Shown one piece after another: positions 1 through 7,917 of a DNA stretch of 64,000 nt. Made by a program: the position numbers and the translations under genes. Where the stretch lies: NCBI GenBank assembly GCA_035511075.1, contig DATKFW010000038.1, positions 29,499 through 93,498 of the forward strand, read 5' to 3'. This stretch comes from DATAUD01 sp035511075. GTDB lineage: Bacteria; Verrucomicrobiota; Verrucomicrobiia; Limisphaerales; Palsa-1400. The notes beneath the pieces were generated by a model. It was given only the letters and a program-made list of their open reading frames with translations. It was not told the origin of the DNA and did no database searches. The first letter of the stretch is position 1, and every line of letters begins with the position of its first letter.

Positions 1-572
1 CGCTGAAAACGGACCAGCGCCGCTTGTTGCAGCAGATCTTCGGTTTGGGCCGCGCTCAATTGTCCGAGCGGAGCGCTGCAGGCGCCTCGCAGGCTCTCCG
101 GCCACCGTTCGGCCCCGCCGCTGACGGCCCACCTTTGCATCTCGGCCAGCGGCATGTCGAGGAACGGCTCCAGCGCCAGGGCGGGCGACGGGCACGAACC
201 TTCCGCCGCGGCAGCCCACACGACATGCAATATGACGTTGGCAAAGGTCGGATTGCGGTCATGTCGGTGCCCCTGCCAGTTCGCCGACACCAAATCAACT
301 TCAACGTCCCCGGAGCGCGGCTCGTCCTGTCCGAACTGCACCACCGCCCCGCGAAAATCCGGTCCGGCCTCCCGATTCCAAAACCCCGGATGCAACACTC
401 GCATTGCCCGGCCATCGGTGGTTCGAAGTTCGTCGCGGCGGAGTCGCTGGTGATGCCACACGCTTTGCAGCAGCCGCTCCGGTGGATTCGGCGATCGGGG
501 TTCCCCCAACAGGGATCGCGCCTCTTGTTGTGCGCGCCATTGCGCGTAAAAATCCGGGCGCGAAAAAGTCAC
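1..572 (-). CDS. DUF2851 family protein (partial, C-terminus outside window)
   Basis: The reverse strand of the first 570 bases reads as the N-terminal part of a DUF2851 protein, recognised by the family signature LHPGFWNREAGPDFRGAV followed by a stretch reading SGDVEVDLVSANWQGHRHD and then NPTFANVILHVVW. The GTG at 572 is preferred because GGAAAAG lies seven bases upstream; TTG at 578 is an alternative. The gene continues beyond base 1, so about 190 residues are visible. Members of this family are widespread in Bacteroidetes and Verrucomicrobia and I know of no established function. Long ORFs on the plus strand here are shadows. Confidence 0.75.
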   Translation of the reverse strand, partial: MTFSRPDFYAQWRAQQEARSLLGEPRSPNPPERLLQSVWHHQRLRRDELRTTDGRAMRVLHPGFWNREAGPDFRGAVVQFGQDEPRSGDVEVDLVSANWQGHRHDRNPTFANVILHVVWAAAAEGSCPSPALALEPFLDMPLAEMQRWAVSGGAERWPESLRGACSAPLGQLSAAQTEDLLQQAALVRFQ

Positions 573-695
573 GGCCAATCTTTTCCAACTGCTTCGGGCC
601 AAAGTCAAGTCTAAGCGCGACCCCGGGACGCCCCGTGTGAATAACCTGCGAGTAACTTTTGACAACTGTGTCTTGATTCTTGCGCCCGCGGCGAA

Positions 696-1589
696 ATGCT
701 TGGCGCCATGCAAATACCCCATCCGATCGAGACTGCCGCGAGTCCCGTCCATGACCGGCGGGCGACCGATGAAGACGAAGTCAATCGCCGCCGGCTGCGC
801 GCCCGGCCGAGCCGCAAGGCCGGCGTGAAGACGGAATTGCCCAACCGTTCCGACCGCGATTTCTTTGCCCCCCGGTTAATGACCTTCACCCAGTGGGAAG
901 GCCGGGAACCGGCGCCGGACCAAACCAGGACGCCGCTGCCGGAGGATCGCCCCTTGAGCTTTGCCCAGGCAATTTATCGACGGGCTAACGGCGCCCTTAT
1001 TCGGTGTGAAGAGTGTCATCCCCACGGCGCGCCGCATTCTGTTCTCTATGTCGTCGTAGAACGCGACGCCGCGCGATGGCGCGAACGGCTAAACTCTCTC
1101 CATCACGATTTTTTTGGCCCAGGCCGCTCGGACCCGCTGGTGCCCGTACGCCTGGAGGTCATCGACCGCGCCACCCATGACGCCCTGCAACGATTGGTTG
1201 CCGCCGGTCTGGTCGCTCCCACGACGCGCGCCACGCGGTCGCTCTGGCCGGTCGATGAATCGACGACCTCCCCGCCGCCATTATCGGAAGCGGAACGCCG
1301 GAAAGCAGGCTCCTACCGTTGCCAGGCTGCGCGGAAGTTGAAGATGGCTGACGTGCTGGCGGGCGGCGATTTGGGCGAGGAAGCGCGTCTGGCATTGCTG
1401 GACGCCATTGAGCCGCTCGGACGCGCTTTGGCGGTGGAAAACCGTCTGCCCGAGCCGCAATCCTTGGAAGACGCGCTCTTGCCGCCGTTGGGGACGGCGT
1501 GGAAAGGAGCGCTGCCTTTGGTAAGGAATTTTCTGCGCGAAGCCTCCCAACCGGTGCCGCCAGTCCTCTTCGTTTTGGGGCAGGTTTAG
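696..1589 (+). CDS. Protein resembling the C-terminal tail of SNF2-type helicases
   Basis: This is an open frame of 297 residues with normal GC-rich codon use. The first 55 residues are basic and low in structure. The rest is predicted mixed alpha/beta, ending in a helical block (KLKMADVLAGGDLGEEARL and onward). That block, and the preceding segment around VIDRATHDALQRLVAAGL, resemble from memory the tails that follow the helicase core in SNF2-like proteins of Planctomycetes and Verrucomicrobia. No Walker A, DEAD/DEAH or other helicase motif is present. It may be a free-standing domain protein or the surviving 3' end of a degraded helicase gene. It is divergent from the DUF2851 gene. The start is uncertain (ATG at 696 or 708). 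The family link is inference. Confidence 0.5.
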   Translation: MLGAMQIPHPIETAASPVHDRRATDEDEVNRRRLRARPSRKAGVKTELPNRSDRDFFAPRLMTFTQWEGREPAPDQTRTPLPEDRPLSFAQAIYRRANGALIRCEECHPHGAPHSVLYVVVERDAARWRERLNSLHHDFFGPGRSDPLVPVRLEVIDRATHDALQRLVAAGLVAPTTRATRSLWPVDESTTSPPPLSEAERRKAGSYRCQAARKLKMADVLAGGDLGEEARLALLDAIEPLGRALAVENRLPEPQSLEDALLPPLGTAWKGALPLVRNFLREASQPVPPVLFVLGQV

Positions 1590-1739
1590 GACACGCATCT
1601 GACGGGCCCAACGCGCATGCCGGCTGGTCGGTCCTGCCGTAATCGCTGGACGGAATAGGGCGAATAATATTGACTAAAGACGCCTGAAATGTTACAAATG
1701 CATGACCTGCAATTCTGGTCATTTGTGTCCCTATTCCGC

Positions 1740-2660
1740 ATGGAAAACGTTATTAGCAATAAGAGGTGCGCCATTTCGCCGAGGAATGGCGCATTTACGT
1801 TAATCGAACTGCTGGTGGTCATTGCCATCATCGCCATTTTGGCGGCAATGCTGCTGCCTTCGTTGACGGGTGCCAAAGAGCAGAGCCAAGGGATCCAGTG
1901 CATGAGTAACATGCGGCAAATGTGCCTTGGCTGGCGAATGTATGCGCAGGATAACAGGGAATTCCTCGTCCTGGCCAGTCAATCCGGCACCGCCAAGGAC
2001 TCGTTGAATAATTATGCCTGGTGCCAGCAGGAGGAGGATTTTACCGACAATCCCAAGAACTATGATCCTTCCGTCGATATCACAGTGGGGCCGCTTTATC
2101 CTTATATCAATTCCTACATGGTCTACCGCTGCCCGGCAGATACTTCCGTAATCGATCATCATACCGGCAACGGGATTGTGCAGTTGCCTCGGGTTCGCAC
2201 CGTCTCGATGAACTTTTACTTGGGAGGTTTCGGCGGGCAAGGCATGGGCGCTAACGGCGGCCCGGCTTGGGGTAATCTGTACCCCGTTTATATGAAATCC
2301 ACCGACTTGATTCCCGTTCAGTCCCCCGGACCAAGCGATACCTGGGTGTTTGTGGACGAGCGCCAGGACTGCATCAATTGGGGAAACTATGCGGCAGACA
2401 TGACAGGCGACGATCCCAGTGATCCCGGCCTTTATGAATTTAGCGAGGATATGCCTGGCATGTACCATGATCGTTCAGCGGGTTACGCGTTTGCCGACGG
2501 GCACGCCTCAATCCAGCATTGGCTCGATCCCAGGACCACCCCGCCGCTCGATCCCAGCACTGCGACCGACGGCGGTCCGGCGGTGCCCGCGCTCTTCGTG
2601 CCGCGTGACGTAGACGTCCGTTGGATCCAACTTCACTCGGTCAGGCCCCTTCCGCAATAG
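1740..2660 (+). CDS. Type II secretion-type pseudopilin with H-X9-DG C-terminus
   Basis: The N-terminus carries a short basic leader and a class III prepilin signal, GAFTLIELLVVIAIIAIL, with F at +1 and E at +5. The residue at -1 is Ala instead of the commonest Gly. The hydrophobic helix is followed by a periplasmic body of about 270 residues. Near the C-terminus FADGHASIQHW matches the H-X9-DG signature of the very abundant pseudopilin-like proteins of Planctomycetes and Verrucomicrobia. It should be cleaved by PilD and sit in the inner membrane or a pseudopilus. Start: ATG at 1740 gives a leader of usual length; an in-frame ATG at 1689 would add 17 hydrophobic residues and is less likely. 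Genomes of this group carry many paralogues, and no secretion genes adjoin this one. Confidence 0.85.
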   Translation: MENVISNKRCAISPRNGAFTLIELLVVIAIIAILAAMLLPSLTGAKEQSQGIQCMSNMRQMCLGWRMYAQDNREFLVLASQSGTAKDSLNNYAWCQQEEDFTDNPKNYDPSVDITVGPLYPYINSYMVYRCPADTSVIDHHTGNGIVQLPRVRTVSMNFYLGGFGGQGMGANGGPAWGNLYPVYMKSTDLIPVQSPGPSDTWVFVDERQDCINWGNYAADMTGDDPSDPGLYEFSEDMPGMYHDRSAGYAFADGHASIQHWLDPRTTPPLDPSTATDGGPAVPALFVPRDVDVRWIQLHSVRPLPQ

Positions 2661-2884
2661 CCCCTTGATGAATCGCGCCCTTGGGGTTTATTCGTAGGTT
2701 TCCACCGGCGTCGCCGGCTGGCCGGCGCGGATTTTCCCTGCTGCTCCACCTCATAAGGCTTCGCCAGAAGCGCCTCCTGAGCCGGCTCAGACAGAATTGG
2801 AATCATGTTTGATAAAGCAAAATGTTGAAAAAAGACTCGACATCTGTCCTTCGCACGGCATATTTTGACCGAAAGAGATTACGT

Positions 2885-3331
2885 ATGCTAAAGAAGTCTT
2901 CCATTTTCTTGTCGCTGGCTGCCATTTCTTTCGTTGCTGCGGGCTGTGCAGGCCCTGAGGAAAAGTTGGGACGCGGCTTTAACAATCTGGCCGAATTCGC
3001 CCGTATCGGCGAACTTCGCCGGTCCATCGAGCAGAGCGCCATATTTGGCGCCCCGGCCGACGGCCCGACTACCGGCTTTATTCACGGTGTCGATCGCAGT
3101 TTTGAGCGGACTTTTGCAGGCGCATACGAAGTCTTGACTTTCCCCATCCCGAATCATTCGCCCGGCGATTACGGCCCGGTCTTCTTCCCGGCCGACCCGG
3201 TTTATCCCGACAGCTACAAGCCTAACTGGCTCGCCGACACCACCTTGGCGCCGGATACTTCCTTGGAATTTAGCGGTGGCGACATCGCGCCGTTCATTCC
3301 GGGCAGCCGATTCCGCATCTTCGATAACTAG
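2885..3331 (+). CDS. Exosortase-associated lipoprotein, TIGR04073-like
   Basis: This 148-residue protein begins with a lipoprotein signal peptide (MLKKSSIFLSLAAISFVAAGC, lipobox VAAGC at about 18-22). The mature part opens with the LGRGFNNLAEFARIGELRRS pattern typical of the TIGR04073 family, which is found in Verrucomicrobia and related genomes that have an exosortase/PEP-CTERM system. ATG at 2885 is chosen because AAAGAG lies about seven bases upstream and the signal peptide starts there; an upstream in-frame ATG at 2822 would bury the signal. Molecular function is unknown. Presence of this family fits the VPDGG-CTERM protein and exopolysaccharide locus at 47-64 kb. Confidence 0.75.
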   Translation: MLKKSSIFLSLAAISFVAAGCAGPEEKLGRGFNNLAEFARIGELRRSIEQSAIFGAPADGPTTGFIHGVDRSFERTFAGAYEVLTFPIPNHSPGDYGPVFFPADPVYPDSYKPNWLADTTLAPDTSLEFSGGDIAPFIPGSRFRIFDN

Positions 3332-3385
3332 GCGGCTACGCGGGATAATCGGGCCTTTGACTATTGGCCCCTACGCGTCTGTTTC

Positions 3386-4261
3386 ATGCTCGCCAAGGCA
3401 TCATGCTGCAAAGTCAATCTTCTCCTCAACATTCTTGGAAAACGGCCCGACGGATATCACGAATTGGAAACCGTTATCCATCCGGTCGATGTATGCGATC
3501 GCCTTGAATTTGAGCGCGCCGGAAACGGGATTCACCTCACTTGCAGCGATCCCCGGCTGCCCGTAAACTCAAAAAACCTCGTATTTCGCGCTTCGGCGCT
3601 TTTTTTGCAGAGCGCCGGGGTCACCGACGGAATCCGCATTCATTTGCACAAAAAAATTCCCGTTGCGGCCGGCCTGGGCGGAGGCAGCGGGAACGCGGCT
3701 GTCACGTTGCTGGCGCTCAACGAGCTTTTTGGATATCCGCTGGAACCGGCAAACCTTGCCGAATTGGCGGCCTCGCTGGGTTCCGACATTCCATTCTTTC
3801 TCCAAAGCAACCCCGCATTGGCCACGGGTCGGGGCGAAGTTATCACGCCTTTGAGTTTCTTTCCCGCGTTGAGCGGAACTTACATGGTCTTGGTGCATCC
3901 CGGCTTTGGCATTTCCACCCCTTGGGCGTACGAACAATTGGCCAAGTTTCCGGCAGGCGCTCACGGCACGCCCGGTCGGGCGCAGTGCTTGATTTCCCTG
4001 TTGCAAACCGATCTCCCCGCAGCGGCGCGCGAGTTCTATAACTCGTTGGAGCTGCCTGCTTTGCGCAAATATCCGTTGCTGGAGATGTTCCAGGAGGACT
4101 TCCGCCAAAACGGCGCGCTGAGCGTTTTGATGTCCGGCAGCGGTTCGACCACGTTCGCGCTGGCTGAATCCAAACCCGTCGCAGAGAACCTCTTGGAGAA
4201 ATTGAAGGCCAAATTCGGCGCGAACCTTTGGACAGCAACGGTCAAGACAGCCCCGGAATGA
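3386..4261 (+). CDS. ispE: 4-diphosphocytidyl-2-C-methyl-D-erythritol kinase
   Basis: This GHMP kinase of 291 residues phosphorylates the 2-hydroxyl of CDP-methylerythritol in the MEP pathway to isoprenoid precursors, in the cytoplasm. The N-terminus KVNLLLNILGKRPDGYHEL is the IspE hallmark. The GHMP ATP-binding motif PVAAGLGGGSGNAA lies near residue 90, and the C-terminal GHMP motif LMSGSGSTTFAL near 250. Length is normal for the family. It follows the lipoprotein gene by 54 bases on the same strand, but no functional link is evident. The sequence supports a complete, functional enzyme. Confidence 0.95.
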   Translation: MLAKASCCKVNLLLNILGKRPDGYHELETVIHPVDVCDRLEFERAGNGIHLTCSDPRLPVNSKNLVFRASALFLQSAGVTDGIRIHLHKKIPVAAGLGGGSGNAAVTLLALNELFGYPLEPANLAELAASLGSDIPFFLQSNPALATGRGEVITPLSFFPALSGTYMVLVHPGFGISTPWAYEQLAKFPAGAHGTPGRAQCLISLLQTDLPAAAREFYNSLELPALRKYPLLEMFQEDFRQNGALSVLMSGSGSTTFALAESKPVAENLLEKLKAKFGANLWTATVKTAPE

Positions 4262-4359
4262 CCCTTTTTGAGTCGCATTTTTGTAAATTTTATTCAGTTG
4301 ACATTTAATGGTCGAAATGTAATCTCAACAGCATACGTATGTATGTTACCAGGAATTTT

Positions 4360-5118
4360 ATGAGAAAAATCCAAATCAGTGTGGCGTGCGCCTTGGCGCT
4401 CGCGTTTGTCGGGGTTGCAACTCTGAAATCCGCCGAAGACGGTGGTGTGCAGGGCAAAGCAACCGTTAGAGCAAAACATGGCGATGTGTCATACCAGGTT
4501 GGCGGTTCATGGGTGCCGCTCCCAATTAATACAGAATTGGATGCCGGCGTGATCATTCGCACCGGTCCCAATTCCACAGTCGACCTCAGCGTCAATGGCT
4601 TGTCGTCGGCTTTGCGCATCGAGCCGGATACGACCTTGGCCATTCCGACCATGACGCGCAGCGACACCAGCCGGGATGCGGACCAGGACACAATGTTGGA
4701 TTTGCAGGACGGCGCCATCCTCGGCAACGTCAAGAAGATTACCGCCAATTCCCGTTATGAGATCAAGACTGCCCACGGCGTTGCCGGAATTCGCGGCACC
4801 GACTACCACGTGCGATCCAAGCTGGAAGCCGATGGCCGCCACACCGTAACGTTTACCAGCATCACCGGACAAGTTATTGTCTCAGCGGTGATCGATCCCG
4901 GCGGTCCTACGGTGGTCAAGGTGCTGCGCGACGGCGAGTCCTGGACCCCTGGCTACGGCGACGTTGTTCCCACGCCGATCTACGAGCTTCAGTTGTATGA
5001 GACCGGCATCGCCTCCTTGCTGGGTTCCATTACCCCCATCGGCCAGCCGCCGCAGCCGCCGCCTGTAATTTATCCGTTCCCCACTGGCGGACAGAGTTCG
5101 GTAAGCTCGGCTGAATAA
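4360..5118 (+). CDS. Secreted FecR-domain protein
   Basis: This is a 252-residue protein with an N-terminal signal peptide or anchor (RKIQISVACALALAFVGVA). A FecR-type domain follows, seen in GDVSYQVGGSWVPLPINTELDAG, the repeated beta-strand pattern, and the HGVAGIRGTDYHV segment typical of periplasmic FecR proteins. The C-terminus is proline-rich. ATG at 4360 is chosen because AGGA sits five bases upstream and the signal peptide begins there. It lies about 100 bases upstream of a CHASE2 adenylate cyclase on the same strand. FecR proteins and CHASE2 cyclases are often neighbours, so it may bind or modulate the cyclase from the periplasm (inference). It is not beside a TonB receptor or sigma factor, so a classical iron-signalling role is unlikely. 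Confidence 0.8.
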   Translation: MRKIQISVACALALAFVGVATLKSAEDGGVQGKATVRAKHGDVSYQVGGSWVPLPINTELDAGVIIRTGPNSTVDLSVNGLSSALRIEPDTTLAIPTMTRSDTSRDADQDTMLDLQDGAILGNVKKITANSRYEIKTAHGVAGIRGTDYHVRSKLEADGRHTVTFTSITGQVIVSAVIDPGGPTVVKVLRDGESWTPGYGDVVPTPIYELQLYETGIASLLGSITPIGQPPQPPPVIYPFPTGGQSSVSSAE

Positions 5119-5224
5119 GCGATGCTCCGACGGTCGGGCGAAAAATAGTTTGACGCCGCCGCCCCCTTGAGTTTGCGCCCGGAGTAACTTGTGTTGCTCC
5201 GGGCGGTTTGTTTATCCTCCGCCC

Positions 5225-7573
5225 GTGCGCCTGAGTTTCCTCAAATCGCCGACGTTTCTTATCGCCGCACTGGTCGTTATTGGCGTTTGCATCCTGCAAT
5301 TCACCCCGCGAATCATCCGGCTTGCGGGCCTCGATCGCCTCGAATGGATGACCTACGATTGGCGCGTGCGCCTGGCCTATCGATATGCTGGCCCCTCGGT
5401 CAGTTGCGCCACCAATCTCGGGTTGGTCGAAATCAGCGATGACACAATCGCCGCGGTCAATAACGGCGCCCTTGGCTTCAGATACGGATTGTATTGGCCT
5501 AGGGAAGTTTACGCGCGCGCGCTGCACGAATTGACGAGCCAGGGCGCCCAGGCCGTCGCCTTCGACGTTCTTTTTGCCGAGTTGCGCAGTGACCATCCGC
5601 CTGTCAAATTGCCTGACGGCGCCTCCATCAGCTCCGACCAATACTTTGCCCGTCAAATAAAAGAATCGGGCAATGTCATTTTGGGGGCGGACCGGGAGTT
5701 GTTGCCGGCCCCCCTCTTTCGGAACAGCGCCTGGCGCGTCGCCAATATTTCTGTAAGACGCGATTCCGACGGCGTCCTTCGCCGCGTGCCCGCCTATGAA
5801 GATTACCCTGTCTGGCACCGGCTCATCGAGCGAATGGCCGTCGACTATGGCCTGGACCTTGCCAAAACAATCATTGAGCCGGGGCGGATTACGTTCTTTC
5901 GACAAAGATTGGGGGAATCGGTGGTTTTTCCGACTGACGGAAATGGCGAGATTGCCACCACCAATGTGACCAGGCCTATCCCCGCGGGGGTTGGCGAGAA
6001 GTTTGTGCCCGTCACCACGTATCGGGCTTGGACCATGGGCATCGTTCTGGCCGCGCGCGAATTGGGGCTTGACCTCGACCACCCCCAGTTCGAGCCGGGA
6101 CGCATCATTCTTCATGGATCGGGCGGTATCACACGCGCGATACCGGTCGATGCCGAGGGCTACCTATACATTGACTGGTCGCTGGCATTGAACGATCCGC
6201 GCCTGACGGAAGGGGAAGGATCGCTGGAGGAATTGCTGGAGGAATTCAACGAGCGCGCGAAGGGCGAGCCGATTCCGAATCAATGGAAGGATAAACTGGT
6301 CGTCATCGGCTCGACGGCCACCGGCAATGAACTGGCCGACGTTGGGGCGACTCCTTTGGAAAGCTCGACGTTTCTTGTCACTGAACATCTGAACGTGGCC
6401 AACTCGCTTATCACGGACCGGTTTGTGCGGATGACGCCGTTGCCATTGAACCTGCTGCTCATCGTCCTGGTGGGCGGTTTCTCGGCGTGGATCACGTGGG
6501 TGGTGGCGCGCCCGGCCACAGGTTCTCTGCTGATGCTGGTCTTTGCGGCCGCGTACGTAGCCGCGGCCGCCGATCTGTTTTTCCGATTTCGGATTTCCGC
6601 GCCAATTGTTCTGCCCCTGGGCTGTGCCGGCATCATAACCCACCTATCCGTGCTAACGCACCGCGTCAGGGTGGAGCAATTGGAAAGGAAACGCGTCAAA
6701 CTGCTCTTTTCACGCCTGGTCTCGCCCGACGTTGTCAACGAAGTCCTGGCCGCGCCGACGCTTTCCCTGGGCGGCGTGCGCCGCGAGATCACCGTTTATT
6801 TTGCCGACGTCCGCGGGTTCACCGAACTGACCGATGTCACCCAGGCCCAGGCCGCCGACTACGTCAAGCAAAATAACCTGACCCCGGCCGAGGCGGAGGC
6901 TTATTTCGACGCGCAGGCGCGCGAATCCCTTGGCACGGTCAGTCTTTATCTGGGCACCATCGCGGACATTGTCAAACAAAGAAAAGGATTGCTCGACAAA
7001 TACATCGGCGATTGCGTGATGGCCTTCTGGGGCGCCCCGCTGGGCAACCCGCATCACGCGGCGGACGCCGTCCGGGCGGCGATTGAAGCGCAACAGGCCC
7101 TGGCGAAATTAAACCTGCAACGGACCGCGCAAAACAAGCGTCTGGAGGAGGAAAACATTTCGCGCCAAAGCCTTGGCCTTCCCGCGCATTCGCTTCTGCC
7201 GCTGCTGACGATGGGTACGGGAATCAATACGGGCCTTGCGACGGTTGGCTACATGGGGTCGGAAACTCACCTGCTTAACTACACCGCTTTCGGACGCGAG
7301 GTCAACCTTGCCAGCCGGCTGGAAGGCGTTTCCGGGCACGGACGAATCATCATTGGCGAAGCCACTTACGCCGCGTTGACGCGCGACGATCCAAAATTGG
7401 CCGCGCTCTGCCTGGAATGGCCGCCGCGGATGGTGAAGGGCTTCCGCAACGCCGTGAGAATCTACGAAGTCTTGTGGCGCGGTGAAGGTGGCACCCCGCC
7501 CCGGCCGCCGGAAGAAAATACCGACGTCCGTGCCGTCGAACCTTCGCCGCCCGGCGGCGCCGTCGCTACTTGA
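5225..7573 (+). CDS. CHASE2-domain class III adenylate/guanylate cyclase
   Basis: About 782 residues. A transmembrane segment near the N-terminus (TFLIAALVVIGVCILQF) precedes a periplasmic CHASE2 sensor domain (LGLVEISDDTIAAVN; VVIGSTATGNELADVGATPL). Two or three membrane helices follow (LPLNLLLIVLVGGFSAWITW and onward). A cytoplasmic class III cyclase domain begins ITVYFADVRGFTELTD near 523, with metal-binding Asp at about 528 and a second acidic site in DKYIGDCVMAFWGAP at 591-596. It should make cAMP or cGMP in response to a periplasmic cue. An insertion of roughly 25 residues between the first metal site and DKYIGD is longer than usual. GTG at 5225 is preferred because it places the membrane anchor close to the N-terminus; TTG at 5189 with a GGAG upstream is an alternative. 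The 3' end overlaps a convergent small gene by eight bases. Confidence 0.9.
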   Translation: MRLSFLKSPTFLIAALVVIGVCILQFTPRIIRLAGLDRLEWMTYDWRVRLAYRYAGPSVSCATNLGLVEISDDTIAAVNNGALGFRYGLYWPREVYARALHELTSQGAQAVAFDVLFAELRSDHPPVKLPDGASISSDQYFARQIKESGNVILGADRELLPAPLFRNSAWRVANISVRRDSDGVLRRVPAYEDYPVWHRLIERMAVDYGLDLAKTIIEPGRITFFRQRLGESVVFPTDGNGEIATTNVTRPIPAGVGEKFVPVTTYRAWTMGIVLAARELGLDLDHPQFEPGRIILHGSGGITRAIPVDAEGYLYIDWSLALNDPRLTEGEGSLEELLEEFNERAKGEPIPNQWKDKLVVIGSTATGNELADVGATPLESSTFLVTEHLNVANSLITDRFVRMTPLPLNLLLIVLVGGFSAWITWVVARPATGSLLMLVFAAAYVAAAADLFFRFRISAPIVLPLGCAGIITHLSVLTHRVRVEQLERKRVKLLFSRLVSPDVVNEVLAAPTLSLGGVRREITVYFADVRGFTELTDVTQAQAADYVKQNNLTPAEAEAYFDAQARESLGTVSLYLGTIADIVKQRKGLLDKYIGDCVMAFWGAPLGNPHHAADAVRAAIEAQQALAKLNLQRTAQNKRLEEENISRQSLGLPAHSLLPLLTMGTGINTGLATVGYMGSETHLLNYTAFGREVNLASRLEGVSGHGRIIIGEATYAALTRDDPKLAALCLEWPPRMVKGFRNAVRIYEVLWRGEGGTPPRPPEENTDVRAVEPSPPGGAVAT

Positions 7574-7757
7574 GGCCCAGCCGCCTGCGCCGGACCTCCC
7601 AGCCCAGGGCCGCCAATTCCATCCGTTGCGATCGCGCGCCGGCAGTCGAACCGTTTTTGGCGATGCCACTGGGCGCGCCGTTTTGTTTAACAACCAGTCG
7701 CAGTTCGGGAGCGGCTTCTTCGTCCGCTTCAATTCGTTCTCTCTCGGGGCAACTCAT
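7566..7757 (-). CDS. 63-residue hypothetical protein downstream of dop
   Basis: This small gene has ATG at 7757 and an AGAGG ribosome-binding site nine bases upstream. The product starts MSCPERERIEADEEAAPEL, has an acidic N-terminal third and a basic C-terminus ending RRRRLGLK. It follows dop on the same strand, which is where mycobacteria place pup, and it is the length of Pup. However, it lacks the terminal Gly-Gly-Gln/Glu of Pup and the RTGE/Q-like end described for UBact. I therefore do not call it a modifier. Its stop codon overlaps the 3' end of the convergent cyclase gene by eight bases. Function unknown; the ribosome-binding site is the main reason to believe it is expressed. Confidence 0.5.
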   Translation of the reverse strand: MSCPERERIEADEEAAPELRLVVKQNGAPSGIAKNGSTAGARSQRMELAALGWEVRRRRLGLK

Positions 7758-7917
7758 AACATCCAACCTCTTTGTCTTAAAATAGCACAACTAATGCCAT
7801 TATTCAAAAAGAGCGTTGTTTGAGTCGCAAGACACTTTCGGTTATGCGGTTATAGATTCTATCGTAGAACCCTTTGCAACCCGTTTTTGCGGGCAGAACG
7901 CGACAAATGCGTGAAAA

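Noticed and set aside
2712..2727. Palindrome CGCCGGC-TG-GCCGGCG as a terminator of the pseudopilin gene
   Set aside because: No T tract follows and such GC palindromes occur by chance in GC-rich DNA; only a weak hairpin can be claimed.
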